Below are positions 7,874 through 16,162 of a stretch of DNA of 64,000 bases, in pieces. The stretch comes from Oscillospiraceae bacterium (GTDB lineage: Bacteria; Bacillota; Clostridia; Oscillospirales; Oscillospiraceae): the NCBI GenBank assembly GCA_902793285.1, contig CADBCV010000001.1:1-64000 (forward strand), given 5' to 3'. Every line of letters starts with the position of its first letter. Positions within the stretch are counted from its first letter, which is position 1. The notes beneath the pieces are model-generated. The model made no database searches and had not been told where the DNA came from. It was given only the letters and a program-made list of their open reading frames with translations. The position numbers were made by a program, and so were the translations under genes.

Positions 7874-8659
7874 TCAGGTATCCCATGACAGCGTTGAGAC
7901 CACGATCTCGGTCGTCTTTGTGGGGATCGTCTCGACGGATTCCGGCGGATCGCCCGGCACCGGAGCAAGCTCCTCCGCGCTCATGTAAAGGCTCGTGCTC
8001 ATATTGGCATGGAGGACGAGCTGCTGCCGGAACGGATTATCGCCGGTGTTCGAGATCGTGAGCGTGATATTCCCGTTTCCGTCAAAGCTTGCCTCGATCG
8101 AAACCGCGAGAGACTCGATCGCCGCGCTTGGAGCGTCGCTGACCGTAAGACTCAGCTCTTTGTTTGCGGGCGGCGTCAGCTCCGTGTTTTCGGGCAGGCC
8201 GCACAGATACGCGTAGCCTGCGAGATTCTGCACGCTGTCGTTTTTCACCCTGCTCACTTCGTAATCGTCAAGGGCTGCTGTATCAATTTCGCTCGCGTCC
8301 GCTGCGGTGTCCATGAGCAGATAGTTTTTTGTGACCGGCTTTACATTGTTGCTCACCCCGTTCGAGTTCTCGACCGGGTCGCCGGGTATCCCGTCCCTAT
8401 AGGTGATGGCGGAATAGCGCGTCGTCACGGTCACGACGGAGACGAGCCTGTCCTTCATCAGCTCCTTCATCAGCTCCGCCGCGGAGCTGACGGCGTAGTA
8501 GCGCTGGTCCGTCTCCGCAAGTCCGCTCATACGGCCGGAGGCCGTGGTCGCGGCCACGATGACGACCGAGCTCAGCACCGCGCAGACGAGAAACAGCAGC
8601 AGCGCGAAGGTGATGGACGCGCCGCGCCGAGATCGGATTTTCTTTTGGATCGCCCGCAT
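7874..8659 (-). CDS. GspK/PilX-like minor pilin
   Basis: The N-terminus MRAIQKKIRSRRG is followed by ASITFALLLFLVCAVLSSVVIV. This is a pilin-like leader and helix without the glutamate at +5. Loss of that glutamate, and the RG-A-small-hydrophobic pattern, is typical of GspK/PilX minor pilins that cap the pseudopilus tip. The rest (about 230 residues) is a soluble domain with no motif I recognise. The ATG has GGAGGC upstream, and the longer frame upstream lacks one. It is the first gene of the pilin operon, about 50 nt downstream of a good promoter. Confidence 0.6.
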   Translation of the reverse strand: MRAIQKKIRSRRGASITFALLLFLVCAVLSSVVIVAATTASGRMSGLAETDQRYYAVSSAAELMKELMKDRLVSVVTVTTRYSAITYRDGIPGDPVENSNGVSNNVKPVTKNYLLMDTAADASEIDTAALDDYEVSRVKNDSVQNLAGYAYLCGLPENTELTPPANKELSLTVSDAPSAAIESLAVSIEASFDGNGNITLTISNTGDNPFRQQLVLHANMSTSLYMSAEELAPVPGDPPESVETIPTKTTEIVVSTLSWDT

Positions 8660-8707
8660 AGGAAGCGCCTCCCGTCTGTTGCGGTATGACATAACTTTAC
8701 ATGGAAT

Positions 8708-8736
8708 ACTATACCACAAGAGAGCCCGCGTTTCAA
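8708..8736 (-). promoter_or_regulatory. Promoter of the pilin operon
   Basis: On the minus strand TTGAAA (8731-8736) and TATAGT (8708-8713) are separated by 17 nt and lie about 50 nt from the first pilin gene. The surrounding 170-bp gap is the divergent control region for this operon and the rightward methyltransferase gene. Confidence 0.65.
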
Positions 8737-8855
8737 GACTTTGCCATCTGATTTTGCGTGAAGCAGCGCGGGGCAGAGGCTGCCGCCGCGGTTTTTTCGC
8801 CCCGGGGCTTGCGAAACGGGAGGAAATGGTTTATCATTTAATAATATAGTAGAAA

Positions 8856-8894
8856 AAGGAGATTCGGCAGCGTATGCCGAAGATCGTATTATGA
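8856..8894 (+). other. Possible six-codon leader peptide coupled to the methyltransferase gene
   Basis: An AAGGAG precedes ATG at 8874, which reads MPKIVL and stops in TGA at 8892. That stop overlaps the ATG of the next gene as ATGA. The methyltransferase start itself has no good ribosome binding site, so re-initiation after this mini-ORF would explain its translation. A small hairpin (TCGGCA...TGCCGA) spans the leader start. Confidence 0.4.
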
Positions 8895-9646
8895 GCCAGC
8901 CGGAACGCATTACGTCCAGAAAGAACCCGCTCATCCTCCGCCTGCGCGCGCTTGCGTCGGACGGAGGCTTTCGCCGCGCGCAGGGGGAATATCTCTGCGA
9001 CGGGGCAAAGCTCCTGGAGGAGGCCCTCGACAAGGGGGCGGAGCTCCGCTGTGTTTTGTGGAAGGAAACGCCGGGCCCCTCTGCTCTTCCTGACAGTGTG
9101 CGGCAGTACTGCGCTCCGGCGGAGCTTTTTGACTATGCCTCGCCCATGAAAAACAGCCCGGGGCCGCTCTTCACGCTTGCGATCCCCGAGGACGCGGCGG
9201 GTGTTTTCTCCCGCGCGATCCTGCTGGAGAACGTGCAGGACCCCGGCAACGTCGGCACCGTGATCCGCACCGCCGCCGCCATGGGCATCGACACCGTGCT
9301 CCTCTGCGGGGCCTGCGCCGACGTGTACAGTCCCAAGACGGCCCGCGCTACCATGGGGGCTGTCTTCCGCGAAAGGGTCATTCACTGTTCTCTCGACGAG
9401 GCCAGACGCCTCGCGGAACAGAACGGCCTGCCGCTCTATGGGGCGGCCCTCTCTGAGAGGGCTGAGGATATCCGCAGACTCGATGTGAAAAACGCCGTCG
9501 TCGCCATCGGGAGCGAGGGGCGCGGCCTGAGCGCAGAGCTTTTGCGCCTCTGCGACGGGGAGCTCATCATCCCAATGGCCCCGGGCAGCGAGTCGCTCAA
9601 CGCCGCCGTCGCCGCCGCGATCGTGCTCTGGGAGATGGCAAGATAG
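8891..9646 (+). CDS. TrmH/SpoU-family RNA 2'-O-methyltransferase
   Basis: The C-terminal half has the SPOUT trefoil-knot motifs in order: LENVQDPGNVGTVIRTA (motif 1), AIGSEGRGLS (motif 2) and IPMAPGSESLNAAVAAAI (motif 3). The N-terminal roughly 90 residues (ITSRKNPLI...EYLCDGAKLLEEAL) form the L30e-like RNA-binding domain of the SpoU_sub_bind type. It uses S-adenosylmethionine to methylate a ribose, probably in 23S rRNA. The exact target cannot be read from sequence (RlmB-like and TsnR-like enzymes look alike). Its 251 residues are normal. It is followed 18 nt later by dprA. Confidence 0.88.
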   Translation: MSQPERITSRKNPLILRLRALASDGGFRRAQGEYLCDGAKLLEEALDKGAELRCVLWKETPGPSALPDSVRQYCAPAELFDYASPMKNSPGPLFTLAIPEDAAGVFSRAILLENVQDPGNVGTVIRTAAAMGIDTVLLCGACADVYSPKTARATMGAVFRERVIHCSLDEARRLAEQNGLPLYGAALSERAEDIRRLDVKNAVVAIGSEGRGLSAELLRLCDGELIIPMAPGSESLNAAVAAAIVLWEMAR

Positions 9647-9664
9647 AAAGAGAGAGGGAGCGCC

Positions 9665-10903
9665 ATGTCGTCCATCCGATACTGGGTATGGCTTTCAAGT
9701 GTCTATATGGCAAATCCCCAGGCCCGCGCCGCCCTGCTTGCGCACTACGGCGACGCGGAGAGCGCTTTTCTCGCGCCGCCCGGGGAATACGAGACGCTGC
9801 AGGGCGTCTCCGCGCATGAGGCGGCGCTCTTTGAAAAGCGCGACCTCGGCGCGGCGGACCGCATTCTGGAGCTCTGCCAGCGGGAGGACATCCGAATCCT
9901 GACCCTTGCGGACGCCGCCTATCCCAAAAGGCTCAGAAATATCTATGCCCCGCCGGTGGTCCTCTATGTCAAAGGACGCCTGCCGGATGTGGACGCGGTG
10001 CCCTCCGTCTCGGTCATCGGCACCAGAAGGGCCACGCCCTACGGGATCAAGATGGGCGGCGACATTGCCTTTGAGATCGCAAGATGCGGCGGGATCATCG
10101 TCTCCGGTCTCACCGAGGGGATCGACCGGGCCGCGGCGCGGGGCTGTCTTCTCGCGGGCGGCAAATGCATCGGCGTGCTCGGCACCGGGCACGGGCGGGA
10201 CGGCGCGCTGCATGAGGATGTGATCGCCGCCGGGGCGCTGGTCTCCGAATACCCGCCGGAGGCGGGGACCCAAAGCCGCTTCTTCCGCGAGAGAAACCGC
10301 GTCGCGGCGGGCCTGTCCCACGCGGTGTGTGTGGTGGAGGCGCCGGCGAAAAGCGGCGCGCTGCTCTTCGCCCGGGAAGCTCTGGAACAGGGGCGGGAAA
10401 TTTTTGCCGTGCCCGGAAACGCGGACGCCGAGAACAGCGTCGGCATCATCACGCTCTTAAAGCAGGGCGCCCGGCCCGCCGCGCGGGGCTGGGATATCAT
10501 GGAGGATTACGCAGCGCTCTACCCTGAGAAGGTGCGAAGACCCTCAGGACTGTCGCAGCCGCCCTCTGTCAGCGGCGCAAAAATGCCCGCGGCAGAGGCT
10601 GTGCCCGCGCCGGAGTCTGAGCCAGAGATCGAGGTGGAGCGCCCCGCTTCGCCAAAAAAAGTGATTGACAAGCAAAAGGGTGCGGGATATATTGACTTGC
10701 ATGACCAGCTCGCCGCTCTGAGCGAGGAGCAGCTCAAAATCGTCACGGCCATCGGCCGGGGCGAGACGCATATCGATGATATCATTGAGGCCACGGGCAT
10801 GGGCACGGCCAAGGTGCTCTCCCAGCTCACGATCCTGGAGATCAAGGGCTATGTCCGGCGCGCCGCCGGGCGGCGCGTGAGCCTGAATACTATGCAAAAG
10901 TGA
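9665..10903 (+). CDS. dprA: DNA processing protein DprA
   Basis: A SAM-like N-terminal region is followed by the Rossmann-type DprA core: SVIGTRRATPYG, IVSGLTEGIDRAAARGCL, CIGVLGTGHGRD, and the strand/loop FRERNRVAAGLS. The C-terminal roughly 65 residues (EEQLKIVTAIGRGETHIDDIIEATGM) form a winged-helix domain. An approximately 70-residue Pro/Glu-rich linker lies between them. DprA loads RecA onto incoming single-stranded DNA during transformation. With a type IV pilus-like locus 5 kb away, natural competence is possible, but comEA/comEC are not in the window. The ATG has GGGAGCG upstream. topA follows after 9 nt. Confidence 0.93.
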   Translation: MSSIRYWVWLSSVYMANPQARAALLAHYGDAESAFLAPPGEYETLQGVSAHEAALFEKRDLGAADRILELCQREDIRILTLADAAYPKRLRNIYAPPVVLYVKGRLPDVDAVPSVSVIGTRRATPYGIKMGGDIAFEIARCGGIIVSGLTEGIDRAAARGCLLAGGKCIGVLGTGHGRDGALHEDVIAAGALVSEYPPEAGTQSRFFRERNRVAAGLSHAVCVVEAPAKSGALLFAREALEQGREIFAVPGNADAENSVGIITLLKQGARPAARGWDIMEDYAALYPEKVRRPSGLSQPPSVSGAKMPAAEAVPAPESEPEIEVERPASPKKVIDKQKGAGYIDLHDQLAALSEEQLKIVTAIGRGETHIDDIIEATGMGTAKVLSQLTILEIKGYVRRAAGRRVSLNTMQK

Positions 10904-10912
10904 GGAAACAGC

Positions 10913-13150
10913 ATGGCAAAAGCAAAGGATCTTGTCATCGTGGAGTCGCCCGCCAAGGCGAAAACGATCGAAAAATATCTGGGCAGCGGCTACAAGGTGA
11001 CCGCATCCATGGGACATCTGCGCGATCTGCCCAAGAGCAAGATGGGCGTTGATATAGAGCACGGCTTCGAGCCGCAGTATATCCCCGTGCGCGATAAGCG
11101 CGAGCTCATCAATGAGCTCAAGAAAGAATCCAAGGCGGCAAAAACCGTCTTTCTCGCAACCGACCCTGACCGCGAGGGCGAGGCCATCTCCTGGCATTTG
11201 AAGGAGCTTCTGGAGCTCGACGACAGCAAGGCCAAGCGCGTGACCTTCAACGAGATCACGAAGAAGGTTGTCACCGAGAGCATCCAGCACCCGCGCAGCA
11301 TCGACCAGGATCTGGTGAACGCCCAGCAGGCGCGCCGCATCCTTGACCGCATCGTAGGCTATGAGCTCTCGCCGCTTCTGTGGAAGAAGGTCAAGAAGGG
11401 GCTGAGCGCGGGGCGCGTCCAGTCCGTCGCCACCCGCATGGTCACCGACCGCGAGGAGGAGATCGAGAGCTTTGTTCCCCAGGAGTACTGGCTGCTCGAC
11501 GCGCGCCTCAACTGCGGGGTGGAAGACAGCTCCTTCACCGCGCGCTTCCACGGCGTGGGCGAGAAGAAGCAGGAGCTGCACTCCAAGGAAGAGGTGGACA
11601 AAGTCCTCGCCGCCGTGCAGGACGCCCCCTTCACCGTGGATGCCGTCAAGCGCGGGGAGAAGCAGAAATCTCCCGCTCCCCCGTTCATCACCTCCACCCT
11701 GCAGCAGGAGGCCTCCAGACGCCTCAGCATGACGCCGCGGCGCACCATGTCCATCGCCCAGCAGCTCTATGAGGGCGTGGAAATCACGGGCCACGGCTCG
11801 GTCGGTCTCATTACCTACATGCGTACCGACTCGCTGCGCCTCTCCGAGGAGGCGCTCGCCTCCGCAAAGGATTTCATCACCGAACACTACGGCGCGGCCT
11901 ACTACCCCGGAAAGCCCCGCCGCTTTAAAACCAAGGCCGGCGCCCAGGACGCGCACGAGGCCATCCGCCCCACGGACATCACCCTCATGCCGGAGCTTGT
12001 GCGCAAGGATCTGACGCAGGAGCAGTACCGGCTCTACAGGCTCATCTGGGGGCGCTTCACCGCCTGCCAGATGGCAAACGCCGTATACGACAACGTCTCC
12101 GTGGAAATCGGGTCCGCGGGCTACAGCTTCCGCGCGAACTACTCCGAGCTCAAGTTCAAGGGCTACACCGCGGTTTACGAGGAGTCTAAGGACGAGGAGT
12201 CCAGCGAGCTTGCCAATCCCCTCCCCACCCTCACGGAGGGGCAGCGTCTCGTGCTCGAAAAGCTCATGCACGAGCAGCAGTTCACCCAGCCCCCCGCCCG
12301 CTATACCGAGGCGACGCTCATCCGCGCCATGGAGGAAAAGGGCATCGGCCGCCCCTCCACCTACGCGCCGACCATCTCGGCCATCACCTCCCGCGACTAT
12401 GTGATCAAGGAGGGCAAGTATCTCAAGCCCACGCCCCTCGGCCAGGTGGTCACGGGGCTTATGAAGGAGCGCTTTGCCGACATCGTGGATCTCAAGTTCA
12501 CAAACCAGATGGAGGAGGAGCTGGACGAGATCGAGAGCGGCAAGGCCCGGTGGCAGGACGTGCTGGAGAAGTTTTACGAGGGCTTCAGCAAGGAGATGCA
12601 CGAGGCCGAGGAGGCCCTGGACGGCGTGCGCCTCAAGGTGCCGGACGTTCTGAGCGACGAATACTGCGATGTCTGCGGGCGGCAGATGGTGGTGAAGAAG
12701 GGCCGCTTCGGCTACTTCCTCGCCTGCCCCGGCTTCCCGGAGTGCACGTTTACAAAGCCCGTGGTCATTGAGATGCCCGGCAAGTGCCCCAAGTGCGGCG
12801 GGCGCATCCTCAAGCGCACGAGCAAGAAGGGCTATGTCTTCTACGCCTGCGAGCGCGGCACCGACTGCGGCTTCATCACCTGGGACGTGCCGACCAAGGA
12901 CTACTGCCCCATCTGCGGCAAGACCATGTTCAAGCACAGCGGCAGAGGGCCGCTCAAGTCCTTCTGCATCAACGAGAGCTGCCCGAACTTTGTCCCGGAG
13001 GACAAGCGCACCTATAAAAAGAAGACCCCCGAGGAGAAGGCGGCCGCCGAGGCCAAGCGCGCCGAGAAGAAGGCCGCCGCTTCCCCTGCAAAAAAGAGCA
13101 CCGCCAGAAAGAGCGCCGGCGCGGCGAAGGCCGGAAAGACAGAGGAATAA
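10913..13150 (+). CDS. topA: DNA topoisomerase I
   Basis: The 745-residue type IA topoisomerase begins with the Toprim domain (VIVESPAKAKTIEKYLG; acidic triad segment TDPDREGEAISWHL). The active-site tyrosine is in GLITYMRTDSLRLS (about residue 302). Three C-terminal zinc ribbons are visible, each with four cysteines (CDVCGRQMV.., CPKCGGRIL.., CPICGKTMF..), then a Lys/Ala-rich basic tail. It relaxes negative supercoils in the chromosome. It sits in the conserved dprA-topA-trmFO order, with trmFO starting 4 nt after its stop, so the three genes are probably co-transcribed. Confidence 0.97.
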   Translation: MAKAKDLVIVESPAKAKTIEKYLGSGYKVTASMGHLRDLPKSKMGVDIEHGFEPQYIPVRDKRELINELKKESKAAKTVFLATDPDREGEAISWHLKELLELDDSKAKRVTFNEITKKVVTESIQHPRSIDQDLVNAQQARRILDRIVGYELSPLLWKKVKKGLSAGRVQSVATRMVTDREEEIESFVPQEYWLLDARLNCGVEDSSFTARFHGVGEKKQELHSKEEVDKVLAAVQDAPFTVDAVKRGEKQKSPAPPFITSTLQQEASRRLSMTPRRTMSIAQQLYEGVEITGHGSVGLITYMRTDSLRLSEEALASAKDFITEHYGAAYYPGKPRRFKTKAGAQDAHEAIRPTDITLMPELVRKDLTQEQYRLYRLIWGRFTACQMANAVYDNVSVEIGSAGYSFRANYSELKFKGYTAVYEESKDEESSELANPLPTLTEGQRLVLEKLMHEQQFTQPPARYTEATLIRAMEEKGIGRPSTYAPTISAITSRDYVIKEGKYLKPTPLGQVVTGLMKERFADIVDLKFTNQMEEELDEIESGKARWQDVLEKFYEGFSKEMHEAEEALDGVRLKVPDVLSDEYCDVCGRQMVVKKGRFGYFLACPGFPECTFTKPVVIEMPGKCPKCGGRILKRTSKKGYVFYACERGTDCGFITWDVPTKDYCPICGKTMFKHSGRGPLKSFCINESCPNFVPEDKRTYKKKTPEEKAAAEAKRAEKKAAASPAKKSTARKSAGAAKAGKTEE

Positions 13151-13153
13151 GCC

Positions 13154-14479
13154 ATGGAGCAGGTATGCGTTCTGGGCGCGGGTCTCGCGGGGAGCGAGTG
13201 CGCCTGGCAGTTGGCCGTGCGCGGGGTGCCCGTGCGTCTCGTGGAGATGAAGCCCGGGAAGATGACGCCGGCCCATACCTCCCCCTACTTTGGAGAGCTC
13301 GTGTGCTCCAACTCTCTGAGAAGCGACGAGCTTTCAAACGCCGTCGGCCTTCTGAAGGCCGAGATGCGGGCCATGGGCTCGCTCATCATGGCGAGCGCGG
13401 ACCAAAACCGCGTGGCGGCGGGCGGCGCCCTCGCCGTGGACAGGGTCGGCTTTTCCCGCACGATCACCGAACGGCTGGAGGCCCACCCCCTCGTGGAGAT
13501 CGTCCACGAGGAAGCCGTCGATATCCCGGCGGGCGAAGTCGTGATCGCGACAGGCCCCCTCTCGAGCGACGCCATCGCGGAGAAGATCGCCGCCCTCTGC
13601 CCCGACAGCGACCTGCACTTTTACGACGCCGTCGCCCCCATCGTGACGCTCGAGAGCGTGGACATGGAAAGCGCCTTCTTCGCCTCCCGCTACAACAAAG
13701 GGGATGCGGATTATGTAAACTGCCCCATGGATAAGGACGAGTACCTCGCCTTCGTGCGCGAGCTTGTGAGCGCGAAGGAGGCCGAGGTGCACGGCTTTGA
13801 CGACGGCGGCGTGTTTGAGGGCTGTATGCCCGTGGAGGTCATGGCGCGGCGCGGCGTGGACACCCTGCGCTACGGGCCCATGAAGCCCGTTGGCCTTGTG
13901 GATCCGCGCACGGGGAAGAGCAATTACGCGGTGGTCCAGCTCCGGCGCGACAATGCCGACGGGACCATCTATAACCTTGTGGGCTTCCAGACCCACCTCA
14001 CCTGGGGCGAGCAGAGGCGTGTGTTCTCCATGATCCCGGCGCTGCGAAATGCGGAGTTTGTGCGCTACGGCGTCATGCACCGCAACACCTATCTCAACAG
14101 CCCGAAGCTCCTGGACCGCTATTACCGTCTGCGCACGGAGCCGCGCATCAGCTTCGCCGGGCAGATGACCGGCGTGGAGGGCTATGTGGAATCCGCGGCC
14201 TCCGGGATGCTGGTGGGCATTGAGACGGCGGCGCGCGTGCTGGGGCTTCCGCCTGTGGATTTCCCGCAGGAGACGGCCATCGGCGCCCTGGGGCTCTATG
14301 TCTCGGGCGGGAGCGTCGGCGACTTTCAGCCGATGAACATAAACTTCGGCATCATCACGCCCCTGGACCACAGGGTCAAGGGAAAGCGGAACAAAAACGC
14401 CGAGATCTCCCGGCGTTCTCTGGACATTATCGAGAATCTGAAGCAGAAGGAGGTCTTCCGCGTTGAGGATCATCATTGA
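13154..14479 (+). CDS. trmFO: Folate-dependent tRNA (uracil-54 C5)-methyltransferase TrmFO
   Basis: The FAD-binding GxGxxG motif is at the N-terminus (VLGAGLAGSECAWQLA), followed by the family signature VRLVEMKPGKMTPAH and the cysteine-containing segment LVCSNSLRSDEL. Later conserved blocks include NCPMDKDEY, VEVMARRG, GPMKPVGL and AGQMTGVEGYVESAASG. It uses methylenetetrahydrofolate and FADH2 to make ribothymidine in the T-loop of tRNA. Its length of 441 fits the family. The last 17 nt overlap the plsX start. Confidence 0.97.
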   Translation: MEQVCVLGAGLAGSECAWQLAVRGVPVRLVEMKPGKMTPAHTSPYFGELVCSNSLRSDELSNAVGLLKAEMRAMGSLIMASADQNRVAAGGALAVDRVGFSRTITERLEAHPLVEIVHEEAVDIPAGEVVIATGPLSSDAIAEKIAALCPDSDLHFYDAVAPIVTLESVDMESAFFASRYNKGDADYVNCPMDKDEYLAFVRELVSAKEAEVHGFDDGGVFEGCMPVEVMARRGVDTLRYGPMKPVGLVDPRTGKSNYAVVQLRRDNADGTIYNLVGFQTHLTWGEQRRVFSMIPALRNAEFVRYGVMHRNTYLNSPKLLDRYYRLRTEPRISFAGQMTGVEGYVESAASGMLVGIETAARVLGLPPVDFPQETAIGALGLYVSGGSVGDFQPMNINFGIITPLDHRVKGKRNKNAEISRRSLDIIENLKQKEVFRVEDHH

Positions 14480-15488
14480 CGCCATGGGCGGCGACAACGC
14501 CCCCGGCGAGATCGTAAAGGGTGCCCTGCGCGCCTGGAAAGAGCTGGGCGTGTCGCTCACGCTGGTGGGCCGGGCGGAGGATGTGCGCGCCTGTCTCAAG
14601 GCGGAGGGCGCGGACGAGATTCCGGGCGAAGTTGAGATCGTGGACGCCCGCGAGGTCATCACCATGGAGGACGACCCCAGCACCGCCACCCGGCGCAAGA
14701 AGGACGCCTCCATGACAGTCGCGCTGAACCTCCTGCGCGACGGGAAGGGCGACGCGGTGGTCTCCGCGGGCTCGACGGGGGCGCTGCTCACCGGGGCGAC
14801 GCTCATCGTCAAGCGCATCCGCGGCATACGCCGGGCCGCCATGGCCCCGGTGCTCCCCGCGGGCGAGCACGGCGTCATGCTCATCGACTGCGGCGCGAAT
14901 GTGGAGTGTACCCCGGAATACCTCTTGCAGTTTGCCTATATGGGCAGCTTTTACGCGAAGAAAATGATGGGCTGCGAAAACCCGCGCGTCGGCCTGCTGA
15001 ACGTCGGCACCGAGGATACCAAGGGGGGCGACTTGCAGCACCAGGCTTTCGCCCTTCTCAAGCAGGCGGGCGACGAGGGGCGCATCAACTTTGTCGGTAA
15101 TGTCGAGGGGACCGGTGTCTTCGCGGGCGCGGCTGACGTGGTCGTGACAGACGGCTTTACCGGAAACGTGCTGCTCAAGGGCGTCGAGGGGACCATCAAG
15201 TATCTGATGAAGTCTCTCAAGGGCGTTTTCTACAAGAGCGCAAAGAACAAGCTCGCCGCGGCGGTATTGAAGAACGACCTTGCCGCGATGAAAAAGTCTA
15301 TGGACGTAAACGAGGTCGGCGGCACCGCCTTTGTGGGCATCTCCAAACCCGTTATCAAGGCCCACGGCTCGTCCAACGCAGCCTCGTTCTTCGCCGCGAT
15401 CCGCCAGGCCGTCGCCTTTGTGGACGCGCATGTGGTGGAGGATATCGAGGACAACATCGAATATATGAAGCTGAAGAGTGAAAACTGA
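14463..15488 (+). CDS. plsX: Phosphate acyltransferase PlsX
   Basis: The protein starts MRIIIDAMGGDNAP from a TTG codon inside the end of trmFO. It contains the family blocks VSAGSTGALLTGA, LIDCGANVECTPEYLLQFA, GLLNVGTEDTKG and VTDGFTGNVLLK. PlsX converts acyl-ACP to acyl-phosphate for phospholipid synthesis by PlsY. In many Firmicutes acpP lies between plsX and rnc, but here rnc follows with a one-base overlap and no acpP is present. No fapR gene is nearby. The 341 residues are a normal length. Confidence 0.96.
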   Translation: MRIIIDAMGGDNAPGEIVKGALRAWKELGVSLTLVGRAEDVRACLKAEGADEIPGEVEIVDAREVITMEDDPSTATRRKKDASMTVALNLLRDGKGDAVVSAGSTGALLTGATLIVKRIRGIRRAAMAPVLPAGEHGVMLIDCGANVECTPEYLLQFAYMGSFYAKKMMGCENPRVGLLNVGTEDTKGGDLQHQAFALLKQAGDEGRINFVGNVEGTGVFAGAADVVVTDGFTGNVLLKGVEGTIKYLMKSLKGVFYKSAKNKLAAAVLKNDLAAMKKSMDVNEVGGTAFVGISKPVIKAHGSSNAASFFAAIRQAVAFVDAHVVEDIEDNIEYMKLKSEN

Positions 15489-16162
15489 TGGAAAAGCTGG
15501 AAGATAAAATCGGATACCGCTTTCAAAACCGGGCGCTTCTGGAGACAGCGCTGACGCACAGCTCCTACGCAAACGAGCGTCACGGCGAGTGCGAGAGCTA
15601 TGAGCGGCTGGAGTTTCTGGGCGATTCGGTGCTCGGCCTTGTGACGGCGGAGTATCTTTTTACGCGGCGCGTACAGCTCCCCGAGGGTCGGATGACGCGC
15701 CTGCGGGCGGAACTCGTGTGTGAGACAAGTTTACATAAAACAGCCCTTGCCCTTGGGCTGGGCGGCTATATGCGTCTCGGCAAGGGGGAGGAGCACACCG
15801 GCGGACGTGAGCGGCCCTCCATCCTCGCGGACATGGTGGAGGCCATCATCGCGGCGCTCTATCTCGACTCCGGCATGGAGGAGGCCAAGCGCTTCATCAT
15901 GGCAAACATCCTGCAGGATGTAGAGTTTGGGGAGAGCCACCGCAGCGGCGACTACAAGACCCAGCTTCAGGAGCTGGTACAGCGCAGGAGCAACCAGGTC
16001 ATCACCTACTCCCTCGTGGAGGAGAGCGGCCCGGACCATAATAAGACCTTCACCTTTGAGGTGCTCATCAACGGCGTCTCCTCCGGCCGCGGCAGCGGCA
16101 AGACCAAGAAGGAGGCCGAGCAGATGGCTGCCTGCCGGGCGCTGGAGAATCTGCAGGCATGA
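15488..16162 (+). CDS. rnc: Ribonuclease III
   Basis: The catalytic domain shows the signature ERLEFLGDSVLGLV (residues about 39-52, with the metal-binding Glu/Asp) and the second acidic patch DMVEAIIAALYLDSG. The C-terminal double-stranded RNA-binding domain starts at about DYKTQLQELVQ and ends with GKTKKEAEQMAACRAL. It cleaves double-stranded RNA in rRNA maturation and antisense regulation. Its ATG shares a base with the plsX stop (TGATG), and its own end overlaps the next gene by 4 nt, so translation is coupled along the cluster. Confidence 0.97.
   Translation: MEKLEDKIGYRFQNRALLETALTHSSYANERHGECESYERLEFLGDSVLGLVTAEYLFTRRVQLPEGRMTRLRAELVCETSLHKTALALGLGGYMRLGKGEEHTGGRERPSILADMVEAIIAALYLDSGMEEAKRFIMANILQDVEFGESHRSGDYKTQLQELVQRRSNQVITYSLVEESGPDHNKTFTFEVLINGVSSGRGSGKTKKEAEQMAACRALENLQA

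Noticed and set aside
10544-13276. 910-codon open frame opposite topA
   Set aside because: It is a mirror of the GC-rich codon pattern of topA; it shows no protein family features and spans the dprA end and trmFO start.
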